NCBI GenBank assembly: GCA_947449895.1
Contig: CANFSO010000007.1
Location: 1 to 43,691 of the forward strand
Length of the DNA stretch: 43,691 nucleotides
Direction of reading: 5' to 3'
Source: Comamonadaceae bacterium
Lineage (GTDB): Bacteria; Pseudomonadota; Gammaproteobacteria; Burkholderiales; Burkholderiaceae_C
Numbering within the stretch: the stretch's first letter is position 1; every line of letters begins with the position of its first letter. The notes beneath the pieces were generated by a model. It searched no databases, had not been told where the DNA came from, and was given only the letters and a program-made list of their open reading frames with translations. Below are positions 9,033 through 20,223 of the stretch, piece by piece. The translations under genes were made by a program, and so were the position numbers.

Positions 9033-9952
9033 GGGGTTGGTATTGACTTGGCACCTTGGTAGCCCGCGTACAACTTGGCATAGACGGGGCCGGGTTGGCC
9101 GCTGCCAACAGCCAAGCCGTCGAGCAGGGTGATGGGCAAGATTTCCTTGGTGGCCGAGGACAGCAGCAATTCGTCTGCAGCGATGACTTCCGCGCGGCTG
9201 ATGCGACGTAGCTCAAAACCAAGACCGGCAGCGCGGCAGAGTTCTTCTATCAAGCCATAGCGAATGCCTTCAAGCACCAGATGGTCTTTGGGTGTGCCGA
9301 GGACGCAGCCGTCCTTGACGACCCAGACGTTCGAGGCAGCCGCTTCGCTCAGATAGCCACCCCGGAACATCACGGTTTCCATCGCGCCGACGTCGGCGCT
9401 GATTTGCCGCGAGAACACTGCGCCCAGCAAGCTGGTGCTTTTGATGTGCGCTTTTTCCCAACGGAAGTCGTCGGCACTGACGCAAGCCACGCCTGAGGAC
9501 CGTTGCGCGGCGGGCACTGGTTTCATGATGTTGGTCATGACGAAAATGGTGGGCGCCACACCGCTGGTCATGACGTGATCGCGCAGCGCTACGCCACGCG
9601 TCACCTGGATATAAATCAGCTGGTCTGGCGGCGTTGTGGTGCCCGCTTCGCGGGTGAAGTCGGTCACCAGCTTCTGAGCGACTTCGCGCCATTCGACATG
9701 GGTCAAGGGGTTGTTGATGCGCAACTCGGCCAAGCTGCGGTCTAGTCGGGCCATGTGCTGCGCAAAACGAAAGGGCTCACCCGCATAAACAGGGACCACT
9801 TCATACACACCATCGCCAAAAATGAAGCCGCGATCGAGCACGCTGATCTTGGCGTCACGAAGGGCTGTGTAGTCGCCGTTCAAATAACACAATGTGGCGG
9901 GCAAATCAGCGCCCAGCGCTGAAGACGAGTGCGATGAAGTGGACGTATTCAT
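9029..9952 (-). CDS. D-amino-acid aminotransferase-like PLP enzyme (class IV)
   Basis: Class IV pyridoxal-phosphate aminotransferase of 307 residues, closest in look to D-alanine aminotransferase (Dat); branched-chain aminotransferase or ADC lyase are the sister families. Visible are SVLDRGFIFGDGVYEVVPVY, the PLP-lysine region AHIKSTSLLGAV and the cofactor-binding EAAASNVWVV and SATKEILPIT segments. D-amino acids would supply peptidoglycan, but the exact substrate is not determined by sequence. The frame is open to 10057. The ATG at 9952 avoids overlap with the upstream gene and fits family length. It is the first gene of the unit running through ybeD, lipB and lipA. Confidence 0.88.
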   Translation of the reverse strand: MNTSTSSHSSSALGADLPATLCYLNGDYTALRDAKISVLDRGFIFGDGVYEVVPVYAGEPFRFAQHMARLDRSLAELRINNPLTHVEWREVAQKLVTDFTREAGTTTPPDQLIYIQVTRGVALRDHVMTSGVAPTIFVMTNIMKPVPAAQRSSGVACVSADDFRWEKAHIKSTSLLGAVFSRQISADVGAMETVMFRGGYLSEAAASNVWVVKDGCVLGTPKDHLVLEGIRYGLIEELCRAAGLGFELRRISRAEVIAADELLLSSATKEILPITLLDGLAVGSGQPGPVYAKLYAGYQGAKSIPTP

Positions 9953-10017
9953 GAGGATCGATTGTCCGGCAAAGTCAGCCTCTTCGCTGATTGCCGGTTG
10001 TTCTGTGGCAAGTGTGC

Positions 10018-10542
10018 TTAGCGGCCTCTTCGCTTGAGCCAAACCCGAGCCCGCCATACGAGCTTGACGCTGACGTAAGCCAGAGCTGCGCCAAATACAG
10101 CAAACAAACCCATGCCCAGCGCTGCTGGTGCGCCAAAATTACTGATCCAGTCCATGATCTCCGCTACGCGGCTGACTGCAGGCTCCAAGTCTGGCACTTG
10201 TCCCGTAGACCCTAGCAAAGAGCTACCCACCCTGTACGCCAGCCACAGCCAAAACGCCAGCGTGAAGGGGTTGGTGATCAACGTCAATCCGGCGGCAACT
10301 GGAATATTGCCGCGCCACCAGACGCAATGGGCTGCAGCAAAAAGAAATTGTCCGAATGGAACTGCAAAAGCCCAAAAGACACCGATGGCTGCACCGCGCG
10401 CCACTGATTCGTGGCGTACATGCCACAACCCAGGTTCTAGCAAGCGGTGCGATAAAGGCTTCAGCCATGGGTGCGCTGCCAGCGTGTGACGGTTTGGAAG
10501 GGACTGTTGGATGGCTTGAACCCAAGATGATTTTTTATCCAC
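10018..10542 (-). CDS. DUF2062 family inner-membrane protein
   Basis: Membrane protein of 174 residues of the DUF2062 family, whose function is not established. Visible family features are HPWLKPLSHRLLEPGLWHVRHESVARG near the N-terminus, then hydrophobic stretches GVFWAFAVPFGQFLFAAAHC and AAGLTLITNPFTLAFWLWLAYRVG, and a last helix around MGLFAVFGAALAYVSVKLVW followed by a basic tail. The start appears to be GTG at 10542. It is 65 bases upstream of the aminotransferase gene and divergent from the atp operon, so its promoter must lie in 10543-10674 together with that of atpI. Confidence 0.85.
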   Translation of the reverse strand: MDKKSSWVQAIQQSLPNRHTLAAHPWLKPLSHRLLEPGLWHVRHESVARGAAIGVFWAFAVPFGQFLFAAAHCVWWRGNIPVAAGLTLITNPFTLAFWLWLAYRVGSSLLGSTGQVPDLEPAVSRVAEIMDWISNFGAPAALGMGLFAVFGAALAYVSVKLVWRARVWLKRRGR

Positions 10543-10600
10543 GGATGGTGATATTTTCGAAGCTTAGATGCGTATAAGCATCGTTTGAGGATAATTTTTC

Positions 10601-10631
10601 TTGACGACGCTCGGGGGTTTCTACTTATAAT
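10601..10631 (+). promoter_or_regulatory. Candidate sigma70 promoter of the atp operon
   Basis: TTGACG at 10601-10606 and a perfect TATAAT at 10626-10631 face the atp operon, 44 bases before the first ATG. The 19-base spacer is longer than the preferred 17, so strength is uncertain. It lies in the only sizeable gap upstream of atpI. Confidence 0.5.
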
Positions 10632-10674
10632 AAGCGGCTTTACTGAACACGCACTTGTAACCTTGGCGTAACCC

Positions 10675-11196
10675 ATGGTGAAGACAATGACAGATGAAAC
10701 ACAAGCTGCGCAAAATGCAAAGCTTGGTAACAAACTGGATGATGCGAAGGATGGCACGTGGGGTCAACAAGACGTCACGCCCCTGACACGCGAGCAGGCG
10801 CAGCGGCTTCGAGAGCAAGAGCCATCGGTGTCAATTTGGTGGATTGTGCTGGGTCAGTTGGTGATGGGTATTTTGGCTGCGTTGGTGGCTTTGCTTCTAA
10901 CGGGCAAGGCTTCGGTGGCTTGGTCGACGTTCTATGGCGCGTTGGCGGTGGTGGTTCCGGGTGCGCTTTTTGCGCGAGGTTTGACGAGTCAGTTCTCGTC
11001 GATCAGTCCAGTCACTGCGGGATTCGGATTTTTTGTGTGGGAGGCGGTCAAGATCGGCGTGAGTGTCGGTATGTTGGCTTTAGCCCCTCGCTTGGTTGCA
11101 GGTCTGGACTGGTTGGCAATGCTGATCGGCCTGATTCTGGCTCTGAAGGTGTATTGGCTGGCGCTCTTGTTGCGTCATAAACGAAAAACGGCTTAA
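10675..11196 (+). CDS. atpI: ATP synthase subunit I (AtpI)
   Basis: Small membrane protein of 173 residues with four predicted helices, in the position of AtpI at the head of the ATP synthase operon. The family is thought to help assemble the c-ring. The first 50 residues are polar and charged, including a PLTREQAQRLREQE segment. The helices follow (WWIVLGQLVMGILAALVALL, FYGALAVVVPGALFARG, FFVWEAVKIGVSVGMLALAP, and a last one near the C-terminus). Two starts are possible: ATG 10675 and ATG 10687. The second has GGTGAAG just before it. The atpB start follows by 10 bases. Confidence 0.85.
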   Translation: MVKTMTDETQAAQNAKLGNKLDDAKDGTWGQQDVTPLTREQAQRLREQEPSVSIWWIVLGQLVMGILAALVALLLTGKASVAWSTFYGALAVVVPGALFARGLTSQFSSISPVTAGFGFFVWEAVKIGVSVGMLALAPRLVAGLDWLAMLIGLILALKVYWLALLLRHKRKTA

Positions 11197-11206
11197 AGAG
11201 TAAACA

Positions 11207-12091
11207 ATGTCTGAAGTAGAAATTCAACCGTCGGCCAGTGACTATATTGTTCACCACCTGACGCATTGGCAGAACAAGCCGCAAACCGAGATTGTTGACT
11301 TCACCGTTTTCAATATCGACTCGATCTTCTTTTCCATTTTGCTGGGCGTACTGGGCTCTTTCTTTTTGTGGATGGCTGCGCGCAAGGCGACATCTGGGGT
11401 TCCGGGGCGTTTTCAGGCCGCCGTTGAGATGCTGTTCGAAATGGTCGATGGCCAGGCCAAGTCTATTGTTCATAACGCGACCAGTCGCAAAATGGTCGCG
11501 CCCATGGCGATGACGGTTTTTGTCTGGATTTTCCTGCTCAATGCCATGGACTTGTTGCCGCTGGATTTGCTGCCGGTGATCTGGAGCGCGGTGTTCGGTG
11601 CGGCGGGGCTTGATCCGCATCACGCGTATCTGCGCGTTGTGCCGACTGCCGATCTTTCGGTGACCATGGGTCTGTCGGTCTCGGTGCTGTTTATCTGCTT
11701 GTTCTACAACATCAAAATCAAAGGCGTCGGTGGCTGGGCTCACGAGCTGGTTTCTGCGCCATTTGGCACCAGCAAGAATCCGATTTTTGCGGTGATTTTG
11801 GGTGTCATCAACATCGCTGAACAGCTGATCTCTTTTGTTGCTAAAACTGTTTCGCATGGTATGCGACTGTTTGGCAATATGTATGCTGGAGAGTTGGTGT
11901 TCATGCTCATCGCCTTGCTGGGCGGCTCTTGGGCCATGTCGGCCGAGCCGTCAAGTTTGATGCTGTTGTTGTTGCATATCGTTGCTGGATGGGCGTGGGC
12001 TGTATTCCACATCATCATCATCTTGCTGCAGGCGTTTGTGTTCATGATGTTGACCTTGGTCTACATCGGGCAAGCACACGACGCGCACTGA
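11207..12091 (+). CDS. atpB: ATP synthase F0 subunit a
   Basis: Subunit a of 294 residues forms the proton half-channels of the membrane F0 sector. The essential arginine is in GMRLFGNMYAGELVF. Earlier helices carry WIFLLNAMDLLPLDLLPV, the proteobacterial signature of this subunit. Five to six membrane segments are visible and the protein ends QAHDAH. The length is slightly above that of E. coli (271) because of a longer N-terminal arm and the VFGAAGLDPHHAYLRVVPTAD loop. It is preceded by atpI and followed by a T-rich leader and atpE. Confidence 0.96.
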   Translation: MSEVEIQPSASDYIVHHLTHWQNKPQTEIVDFTVFNIDSIFFSILLGVLGSFFLWMAARKATSGVPGRFQAAVEMLFEMVDGQAKSIVHNATSRKMVAPMAMTVFVWIFLLNAMDLLPLDLLPVIWSAVFGAAGLDPHHAYLRVVPTADLSVTMGLSVSVLFICLFYNIKIKGVGGWAHELVSAPFGTSKNPIFAVILGVINIAEQLISFVAKTVSHGMRLFGNMYAGELVFMLIALLGGSWAMSAEPSSLMLLLLHIVAGWAWAVFHIIIILLQAFVFMMLTLVYIGQAHDAH

Positions 12092-12423
<332 letters not shown>

Positions 12424-12459
12424 GCCTAGCCTGTCAACCCCGGTCTAGGGAGATCAACT

Positions 12460-12930
12460 GTGAACATTAATGGAACACTGATAGCACAAGCTATCGTCTT
12501 CGCATTGCTGGTCCTGTTCACGATGAAATTCGTGTGGCCGCCATTGGCGGCTGCATTGGACGAACGTGCCAGCAAGATCGCTGACGGCCTGGCTGCTGCC
12601 GACAAAGCCAAATCTGAACTCTCCGTAGCCAACAAGCGCGTAGAAGAAGAGTTGGCCAAGTCGCGCAACGAGTCAGCTGTGCGTCTGGCAGAAGCCGAGC
12701 GACGCGCTCACGCCATGATTGAAGAAGCCAAGGGCAAAGCAACCGTAGAAGGCGCGAAAATTATCGCCGCTGCGCAAGCTGAAGCTGAGCAGCAAACCGT
12801 CAAGGCCCGTGAAGTCCTGCGTGAGCAGGTCGCTGTGCTGGCGGTCAAGGGTGCCGAACAGATCCTGCGCAAGGAAGTCAATGCCAGCGTGCATGCTGAC
12901 TTGCTCGGTCGACTGAAAACTGAGCTGTAA
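12460..12930 (+). CDS. atpF: ATP synthase F0 subunit b
   Basis: Subunit b of 156 residues forms the peripheral stalk. A single N-terminal membrane helix ([20 protein letters not shown]) is followed by a long charged helix rich in Ala, Glu and Lys that dimerises and reaches subunit delta. The start codon is GTG at 12460, preceded by TAGGGAGA. Length equals that of E. coli subunit b. The atpH start follows after 2 bases, so translation is coupled. Confidence 0.95.
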   Translation: MNINGTLIAQAIVFALLVLFTMKFVWPPLAAALDERASKIADGLAAADKAKSELSVANKRVEEELAKSRNESAVRLAEAERRAHAMIEEAKGKATVEGAKIIAAAQAEAEQQTVKAREVLREQVAVLAVKGAEQILRKEVNASVHADLLGRLKTEL

Positions 12931-12932
12931 AC

Positions 12933-13463
12933 ATGGCAGAACTCGCCACTATTGCCCGCCCCTACGCTGAAGCGCTTTACAAAGCCTCTGGTGCCGAGTT
13001 GGCTGCGACTGCTGTCTGGCTCGACGAGCTGGCTGTGATCGCGGTCGATGACCAGTTGCTGCAGTTCGCTGACAGCCCCAAGGTCACGGTTGCCCAGACT
13101 TTTGACGTGATCGTTGGCGTGGTCAAGACTGCTTTGCCTGAAAAGGCCAAGAACTTCATGCGCACCGTTCTCGACAACGGTCGGCTCAGTGTCTTGCCTG
13201 AAATTGCGAGCCAGTTCCGTGCCTTGAAAAATGCACAAACTGGTTCATCTGACGCAGTGGTTTACAGCGCTTTTGCTCTGGATGCTGCGGCACTGGCTGA
13301 CTTAGCAGTCACGCTTGAAAAGCGTTTCGCACGCAAACTCAATGTTCTGCTCGAAGTTGAGCCGGCATTGATTGGTGGCGTGCGCGTCGTGGTGGGTGAC
13401 GAGGTGCTTGACACCTCCGTCAAAGCCCGTTTGGAACAAATGAAAGTGGCGCTGGTCGCCTGA
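12933..13463 (+). CDS. atpH: ATP synthase F1 subunit delta
   Basis: Delta subunit of 176 residues links the peripheral stalk to the top of F1. Family features are the [14 protein letters not shown] start, the [21 protein letters not shown] segment in the middle and the C-terminal [24 protein letters not shown] signature. It starts 2 bases after the atpF stop and ends 46 bases before atpA. Confidence 0.95.
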   Translation: MAELATIARPYAEALYKASGAELAATAVWLDELAVIAVDDQLLQFADSPKVTVAQTFDVIVGVVKTALPEKAKNFMRTVLDNGRLSVLPEIASQFRALKNAQTGSSDAVVYSAFALDAAALADLAVTLEKRFARKLNVLLEVEPALIGGVRVVVGDEVLDTSVKARLEQMKVALVA

Positions 13464-13509
13464 GCGTTTGCTCCGGTCCAGCCAACAACCTAGAAAGAAG
13501 GAAAGAGTC

Positions 13510-15063
13510 ATGAAACTCAATCCAGCAGAGATTTCTGAGCAGATCAAGAGCCGCATCGAAGGTCTTGGCGCCAGCAGCGACATTCGCAATCAGGGCACCG
13601 TGGTGTCTGTTGCTGACGGTATCGTTCGTATCCACGGCCTGTCCGATGTGATGCAGGGCGAGATGCTTGAATTCCCCGCCACTGCCGATGGCACGCCGAC
13701 ATACGGCTTGGCATTGAACCTCGAGCGCGACTCTGTGGGTTCTGTGGTGTTGGGTGAGTTCGAACACATTGCCGAAGGCGACACAGTTAAATGCACCGGT
13801 CGTATTCTGGAAGTTCCGGTCGGTCCTGAGTTGCTTGGCCGCGTGGTCAACGCACTGGGTCAACCGATTGACGGCAAAGGCCCGATCAATGCCAAGCTGA
13901 CCGACGTGATTGAAAAGGTGGCACCTGGCGTCATCGCCCGTAAATCGGTCGACCAGCCATTGCAGACCGGTCTCAAGTCGATTGACTCGATGGTGCCGAT
14001 TGGCCGCGGTCAACGCGAACTGATCATTGGTGACCGCCAGACTGGTAAAACAGCTGTTGCGATTGATGCCATCATCAACCAAAAGGGCCAAAACGTCCCT
14101 TGTATTTACGTTGCCATTGGTCAAAAAGCATCTTCCATCAAGAACGTTGTGCGCTCACTCGAGCAAGCTGGCGCGATGGAATACACGATTGTGGTGGCGG
14201 CTTCCGCTGCTGAATCAGCCGCTATGCAATACGTCAGCGCTTACTCAGGCTGCACGATGGGCGAGTACTTCCGCGATCGCGGTCAAGACGCGCTGATCGT
14301 GTATGACGATTTGTCCAAGCAAGCCGTGGCTTACCGTCAAGTGTCCTTGTTGCTGCGTCGTCCACCAGGCCGCGAAGCTTACCCTGGGGATGTGTTTTAT
14401 CTCCACAGCCGCTTGCTCGAACGCGCAGCTCGTGTGAATGAAAAGTACGTTGAAGACTTCACCAAAGGCGAAGTCAAAGGCAAGACTGGTTCACTGACCG
14501 CACTGCCGATCATCGAAACGCAAGCCGGCGACGTCTCTGCTTTCGTGCCAACTAACGTGATTTCGATCACTGACGGCCAGATCTTCTTGGAAACCAGCCT
14601 GTTCAATGCCGGTATTCGCCCCGCTATCAACGCCGGTATCTCGGTGTCGCGCGTCGGTGGTGCTGCGCAGACCAAGCTGATCAAGAACCTGTCTGGCGGT
14701 ATCCGTACCGACTTGGCTCAGTACCGTGAACTCGCAGCTTTTGCGCAGTTCGCCTCTGACCTTGATGAAGCCACCCGCAAACAGCTCGATCGCGGTGCCC
14801 GCGTGACCGAACTGCTCAAGCAGGCGCAGTACTCACCACAGTCGATCTCTATCATGGCTGCCACACTGTTCGCAGTGAACAAAGGGTTCATGGACGACAT
14901 CGAAGTCAAGCAAGTTTTGGCTTTTGAAGCCGGTCTGCACAGCTATCTCAAAGACAAGCATGCGGTCTTGATGAGCAAGCTTGAGACAGCCAAGGCCATG
15001 GACAAAGATGCTGAGGCCGAAATGATGGCCGCAGCCACTGCGTTCAAGAAATCGTTTGCCTGA
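13510..15063 (+). CDS. atpA: ATP synthase F1 subunit alpha
   Basis: Alpha subunit of 517 residues carries the non-catalytic nucleotide sites of F1. The P-loop GDRQTGKTA starts at about residue 174. The conserved block [20 protein letters not shown] and the signature [17 protein letters not shown] are present. The frame is open to 13468, but the ATG at 13510 (MKLNPAEIS) is the family start and has AGAAAGAAGGAAAGAG purines just upstream. The mature length matches E. coli AtpA (513). Confidence 0.97.
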   Translation: MKLNPAEISEQIKSRIEGLGASSDIRNQGTVVSVADGIVRIHGLSDVMQGEMLEFPATADGTPTYGLALNLERDSVGSVVLGEFEHIAEGDTVKCTGRILEVPVGPELLGRVVNALGQPIDGKGPINAKLTDVIEKVAPGVIARKSVDQPLQTGLKSIDSMVPIGRGQRELIIGDRQTGKTAVAIDAIINQKGQNVPCIYVAIGQKASSIKNVVRSLEQAGAMEYTIVVAASAAESAAMQYVSAYSGCTMGEYFRDRGQDALIVYDDLSKQAVAYRQVSLLLRRPPGREAYPGDVFYLHSRLLERAARVNEKYVEDFTKGEVKGKTGSLTALPIIETQAGDVSAFVPTNVISITDGQIFLETSLFNAGIRPAINAGISVSRVGGAAQTKLIKNLSGGIRTDLAQYRELAAFAQFASDLDEATRKQLDRGARVTELLKQAQYSPQSISIMAATLFAVNKGFMDDIEVKQVLAFEAGLHSYLKDKHAVLMSKLETAKAMDKDAEAEMMAAATAFKKSFA

Positions 15064-15118
15064 TTCATACCTGAATAGATAAAAAGCCAAAAGCTTTCAA
15101 AAACATTTAGGAATACAT

Positions 15119-15979
15119 ATGGCAGCAGGCAAGGAAATACGCGGCAAGATCAAATCGGTGGAAAACACCCGGAAGATCACCAAGGCCATGGAGATGGTGG
15201 CCGCTTCCAAGATGCGCAAGGCGCAGGAGCGCATGCGGGCAGCACGTCCGTACAGCGAAAAAATTCGCAATATTGCGGCTAACCTGAGTCATGCGAACCC
15301 CGAGTACACGCATGCGTTCATGCAGACCAACGAGTCCAAGGTGGTCGGCTTCATCGTCGTCTCCACGGACAAGGGTCTGTGCGGCGGCATGAACACCAAC
15401 GTGCTGCGGGCGGTCACCAGCAAGCTGAAAGACGCTCAAGCAGCGGGTCAAACGGCGCAAGCTGTGGCCATCGGCAACAAAGGCCTGAGTTTTCTGAACC
15501 GGGTTGGCGCTCAAGTGGTGTCGCATGCGACCCACCTGGGTGACAAGCCGCATCTGGAAAAACTCATTGGTCCGGTCAAGGTGATGCTCGACGCTTACAG
15601 CAAGGGCGAGATCAATGCGGTGTATCTTTGCTACACCAAGTTCATCAACACCATGCGGCAAGAGCCAGTGATTGAGCAGCTGCTGCCTTTGGCGACACTT
15701 GAAGTCACCAAAGGCGAGCACAGCTGGGACTACATCTACGAGCCAGATGCACAGAGCGTCATTGACGACCTGCTGGTTCGTTATGTTGAAGCGCTGGTGT
15801 TCCAAGCTGTGGCGGAAAATATGGCGTCCGAGCAATCGGCTCGCATGGTGGCCATGAAGGCCGCGACCGATAACGCAGGTAGCGTGATTGGCGAACTCAA
15901 GCTGATTTACAACAAGACGCGTCAAGCGGCGATCACGAAAGAACTTTCGGAAATCGTCTCGGGCGCCGCAGCTGTCTAG
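15119..15979 (+). CDS. atpG: ATP synthase F1 subunit gamma
   Basis: Gamma subunit of 286 residues is the rotating central shaft. The N-terminal coiled helix ([20 protein letters not shown]) and the C-terminal helix with [15 protein letters not shown] and the [18 protein letters not shown] signature are both present. The middle Rossmann-like part contains [15 protein letters not shown]. It is preceded by an A/T-rich gap of 55 bases with AGGA near the start. Confidence 0.96.
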   Translation: MAAGKEIRGKIKSVENTRKITKAMEMVAASKMRKAQERMRAARPYSEKIRNIAANLSHANPEYTHAFMQTNESKVVGFIVVSTDKGLCGGMNTNVLRAVTSKLKDAQAAGQTAQAVAIGNKGLSFLNRVGAQVVSHATHLGDKPHLEKLIGPVKVMLDAYSKGEINAVYLCYTKFINTMRQEPVIEQLLPLATLEVTKGEHSWDYIYEPDAQSVIDDLLVRYVEALVFQAVAENMASEQSARMVAMKAATDNAGSVIGELKLIYNKTRQAAITKELSEIVSGAAAV

Positions 15980-16010
15980 GCCAGTGGCCGGGCGGCGATT
16001 CAGAATTTAA

Positions 16011-17435
<1,425 letters not shown>

Positions 17436-17447
17436 CGGACGGTTGCC

Positions 17448-17864
17448 ATGAATACCATCCAAGTCGATGTTGTCAGCGCCGAAGAGTTGATCTATTCGGG
17501 CGAGGCACGTTTCGTGGCTCTGCCCGGCGAGGCGGGCGAGCTGGGGATTTTCCCCCGCCACACGCCGCTGATCACGCGCATCCGTCCTGGTGCTGTCCGC
17601 ATTGAAAAGGCTGACGGCACAGAAGAGTTCGTATTCGTCGCTGGCGGGATTCTCGAAGTTCAGCCAAACCTTATCACTGTGCTCAGCGACACAGCGATTC
17701 GAGGCAAGGACCTCGACGAGGCCAAGGCCATGGAAGCGAAAAAGGCGGCTGAAGAGGCACTGAAAAATGCCAAAAGCGATATCGATCTGGCCCGGGCGCA
17801 ATCAGAACTGACTGTCATGGTCGCTCAGATTGCAGCGCTGCGCAAATTCCGCCAGAAGCGTTAA
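17448..17864 (+). CDS. atpC: ATP synthase F1 subunit epsilon
   Basis: Epsilon subunit of 138 residues, the rotor-tip protein that can inhibit ATP hydrolysis. It has the N-terminal beta sandwich ([29 protein letters not shown]) and the C-terminal pair of helices ([20 protein letters not shown] and the last segment to RQKR). It is the last gene of the operon, 12 bases after atpD, and is followed by a terminator. Confidence 0.95.
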   Translation: MNTIQVDVVSAEELIYSGEARFVALPGEAGELGIFPRHTPLITRIRPGAVRIEKADGTEEFVFVAGGILEVQPNLITVLSDTAIRGKDLDEAKAMEAKKAAEEALKNAKSDIDLARAQSELTVMVAQIAALRKFRQKR

Positions 17865-17908
17865 TCGCTTGACTGCTGGGCATCTTGCCTAGCACGACAA
17901 GTGTTCGC

Positions 17909-17938
17909 AAAAAACCGACCTGTGAGGGTCGGTTTTTT
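17909..17938 (+). terminator. Rho-independent terminator of the atp operon
   Basis: A 12-base arm (AAAAAACCGACC, 17909-17920), a six-base loop (TGTGAG) and the complementary arm GGTCGGTTTTTT (17927-17938) form a perfect hairpin running into T residues, 45 bases after the atpC stop. Because the arm begins with A residues it could also act on the convergent gene at 17953. Confidence 0.9.
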
Positions 17939-17952
17939 TATGTCCAGTCGAG

Positions 17953-18501
17953 TCAGAACAGCGCTGGGGTATCTGGCAACTCGTTCGGATGACGGCTGTT
18001 TGCGGGCGAGCCGTCAACAGTTGGGCGGTGAGAGATTCGCTCTAGTTTGAAACACACCTCATCCAGCGCACGGGTCAACCCATCTTCGTAAGACTTGACC
18101 CGGAAGGCCTCAGTCATGTTCGCCACCAGCTCAGTCCACTGGGCACTGCTGATGTACGCGGCCAACCCGCGGTCGGCGACGATCTCAATCGCGTGTTCGG
18201 CCAGCAGCACATAAATCAACACACCATTGTTGTGCGCGGTGTCCCAGACGCCGAGTTTGCCAAACATCATCAAGGCGCGTTCACGGATCACCTGTTGCAA
18301 GCTGCGCTCACGGCCAACGCGCCACAGATAACTCAGGGGCAGGGACGCTTCAATACAAATGCGGATTTGGCCGCTGTGGCGTTGTTCGCTTGACGCCACG
18401 CGACTCGCTAGCCGAGCCAGCATGGCAGGCGGAACCAGCCGGCTCGTGTCATCGGCGTCAAACCACACGTGTTTAATAAAAGTCTTGATGTGAGCAGCCA
18501 T
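17953..18501 (-). CDS. Small TPM-domain protein
   Basis: Soluble protein of 182 residues with a TPM-type domain (the Psb32/TLP18.3-like fold), related to the gene just upstream but lacking a signal peptide and membrane segments. The domain spans about residues 30-150, with segments GQIRICIEASLPLSYLWR, LGVWDTAHNNGVLIYVLL and AIEIVADRGLAAYIS. Its function is not established. The frame is open to 18780, but the extra part is a shadow of the neighbouring gene. The ATG at 18501 lies 10 bases after that gene's stop and I use it. Together with the larger TPM protein and LemA it forms a three-gene unit common in proteobacteria. Confidence 0.86.
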   Translation of the reverse strand: MAAHIKTFIKHVWFDADDTSRLVPPAMLARLASRVASSEQRHSGQIRICIEASLPLSYLWRVGRERSLQQVIRERALMMFGKLGVWDTAHNNGVLIYVLLAEHAIEIVADRGLAAYISSAQWTELVANMTEAFRVKSYEDGLTRALDEVCFKLERISHRPTVDGSPANSRHPNELPDTPALF

Positions 18502-18511
18502 GCTTAACGCT

Positions 18512-19468
18512 TTACCATTTGCCTGAGGCTCCACCGCCGCCAAAATTACCACCACCACTGCCGAAACCACCGCCCCCCAAACCACCTGAGCTGCCAAAGC
18601 CGCCGTAACTGCCCGAGGAGCGGCCGCTGCCAAAACCACCCATGCCCGAACCCCAACCGGCGCTCCGGCCGCCAGAGGCAAGCAAGCTTGCCAAAGCAAA
18701 AACAAAGCCAGCCATCCCCGCAAGAACACCCGTGACGAGGCTGGCGGTGAGCAGCCAAGCCAGCAGGCCAACCGCAGCACCGGTCAATAGCGAGCCGACC
18801 TTGCGGCCAACGACAGAGCCAAGCAGTCTGGCGGAAAACGGCACAGCAACGAACAGAAGCACCGCCAAATCAAGCCACTGAAAACCGGCATCATGCGCAC
18901 GAGGCGCGACAGTGACCGAAGGCGCTGGCAGCTTCTCGCCAGAAATCAAGGCGGCGAGCATGTCAACACCCGCATTCAGGCCGCCAGCAAAATCACCTGC
19001 GAGAAATCGCGGTGCGATGGCCCGCTCGATGATCTGCTTAGCTGCCAAGTCTGGAACAGCACCTTCAAGCGTTTTGGCGGTAGCGATGCGCACCACGCGA
19101 TCGTTCTTAGCCACCACAAGCAGAAGTCCATCGCCAATATCTTGACGACCGATATTCCAGAGCTCACCCACACGCTGGGTGTAATCAACGATGTCTTCTG
19201 GCGCGGTCGTCGGCACCATCAACACCACGATTTGCGAGCCCTTGGCGGTCTCAAAAGCTTGCAGCTTGTTTTCAAGGGCTTGGCGTTGCGTCGCATCTAG
19301 CGTGGCCGTGGTGTCGATCACGCGAGCGGTCAGCGCCGGGATCGGCTGCAATCCAGTTTGCGCCGACGCGAAGTGGGGCACCAGCAGCATGCACAGGCTG
19401 AACAAGAATGCGTGCAACTTATTTCTTCTCAAAGTTAACCGACGGCGGCTGAGAAATCTTAACTTCAT
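18512..19468 (-). CDS. TPM-domain membrane protein with Gly/Ser-rich tail
   Basis: Exported membrane protein with a signal peptide (core FLFSLCMLLVPHFASAQ), a periplasmic TPM domain (about residues 45-165 with GSQIVVLMVPTTAPEDIVDY and IGDGLLLVVAKNDRVVRI), two or three membrane segments (about 205-265) and a low-complexity Gly/Ser/Phe tail ending GGGGASGKW. This architecture is the usual partner of LemA, encoded upstream. The precise role is unknown. The start is uncertain. ATG at 19468 overlaps lemA by 50 bases and gives a very basic n-region. TTG at 19417 lies directly after the lemA stop and has GAGAAG seven bases before it. Confidence 0.87.
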   Translation of the reverse strand: MKLRFLSRRRLTLRRNKLHAFLFSLCMLLVPHFASAQTGLQPIPALTARVIDTTATLDATQRQALENKLQAFETAKGSQIVVLMVPTTAPEDIVDYTQRVGELWNIGRQDIGDGLLLVVAKNDRVVRIATAKTLEGAVPDLAAKQIIERAIAPRFLAGDFAGGLNAGVDMLAALISGEKLPAPSVTVAPRAHDAGFQWLDLAVLLFVAVPFSARLLGSVVGRKVGSLLTGAAVGLLAWLLTASLVTGVLAGMAGFVFALASLLASGGRSAGWGSGMGGFGSGRSSGSYGGFGSSGGLGGGGFGSGGGNFGGGGASGKW

Positions 19469-20018
19469 TCACAACCGCCAAGCTAGGCTTCACTGAGTAG
19501 CTGAAGACCATCGCGGTCAGGTTGTTCGGGAAGCTGCGCGCCAGCACGTTGTATTGTTGAACCGACTGAATGTAGCGGTTGCGGGCCACGGCAATGCGGT
19601 TTTCAGTGCCTTCAAGCTGCACGCGCAAATCTTGGAAGCCTTGGTTGGCCTTCAGGTTGGGATAGTTTTCGGTCACCATCAACAGCCGCGAAAGAGCCGA
19701 ACTCAAACCCGACTGAGCCTGCTGGAAGCGCTGAAAGGCAGCCGGGTCATTGAGAGTTTCAGGCGTGACTTTGATCGATGTGGCGCTGGCGCGGGCTTCG
19801 ATCACGCGCGTCAGCGTCTCCTGTTCGAACGCGGCCTCACCTTTGACTGTGGCGACGATATTGGGCACCAAGTCAGCACGTCGTTGATACTGGTTGAGCA
19901 CTTCTGACCACGCTGATTTGGATTGCTCGTCAAGCCGCTGAAACTCGTTGTAACCGCAACCAGAGAGCAGCACAGCAATCAACGCAGCCAGAAAAATTTT
20001 GAGAAAATGCGATGACAT
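19419..20018 (-). CDS. LemA family lipoprotein
   Basis: LemA-family protein of 199 residues. Residues 1-20 form a lipoprotein signal with lipobox LLSGC, so Cys21 should be lipidated and the helical domain should lie in the periplasm. The family signature is visible in NEFQRLDEQSKSAWSEVLNQYQRRADLVPN, and ENRIAVARNRYIQSVQQYN is typical of the last helices. Its stop is part of the ribosome-binding region of the TPM gene downstream. Function is not known beyond co-occurrence with TPM proteins. Confidence 0.9.
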   Translation of the reverse strand: MSSHFLKIFLAALIAVLLSGCGYNEFQRLDEQSKSAWSEVLNQYQRRADLVPNIVATVKGEAAFEQETLTRVIEARASATSIKVTPETLNDPAAFQRFQQAQSGLSSALSRLLMVTENYPNLKANQGFQDLRVQLEGTENRIAVARNRYIQSVQQYNVLARSFPNNLTAMVFSYSVKPSLAVVNEVKISQPPSVNFEKK

Positions 20019-20223
20019 GAAGAAAGCCTTTCGGATAAAGACGGAATCAAATCAACCTCAATAGCAAAAAACAACACTAACATGCCAACCCTCTTCGGCG
20101 TCAGTCGACCCACCCTTTGTGTTGTCATCAGGAGGCGGGAATTCTTACCGCCGAGTTAAAAAGTGGGCTTCGGGCATGGCTTAATACGGCAGCGCCACTC
20201 ACTCACGCCAAAGAAACTCATTC

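Noticed and set aside
11048-11857. 269-residue minus-strand frame opposite atpI/atpB
   Set aside because: Antisense shadow rich in His, Gln and Arg; the plus strand holds firm atp genes.
18502-18780. N-terminal extension of the small TPM protein
   Set aside because: The extra residues are a shifted reading of the larger TPM gene and contain no signal that fits; ATG 18501 follows that gene's stop by 10 bases.
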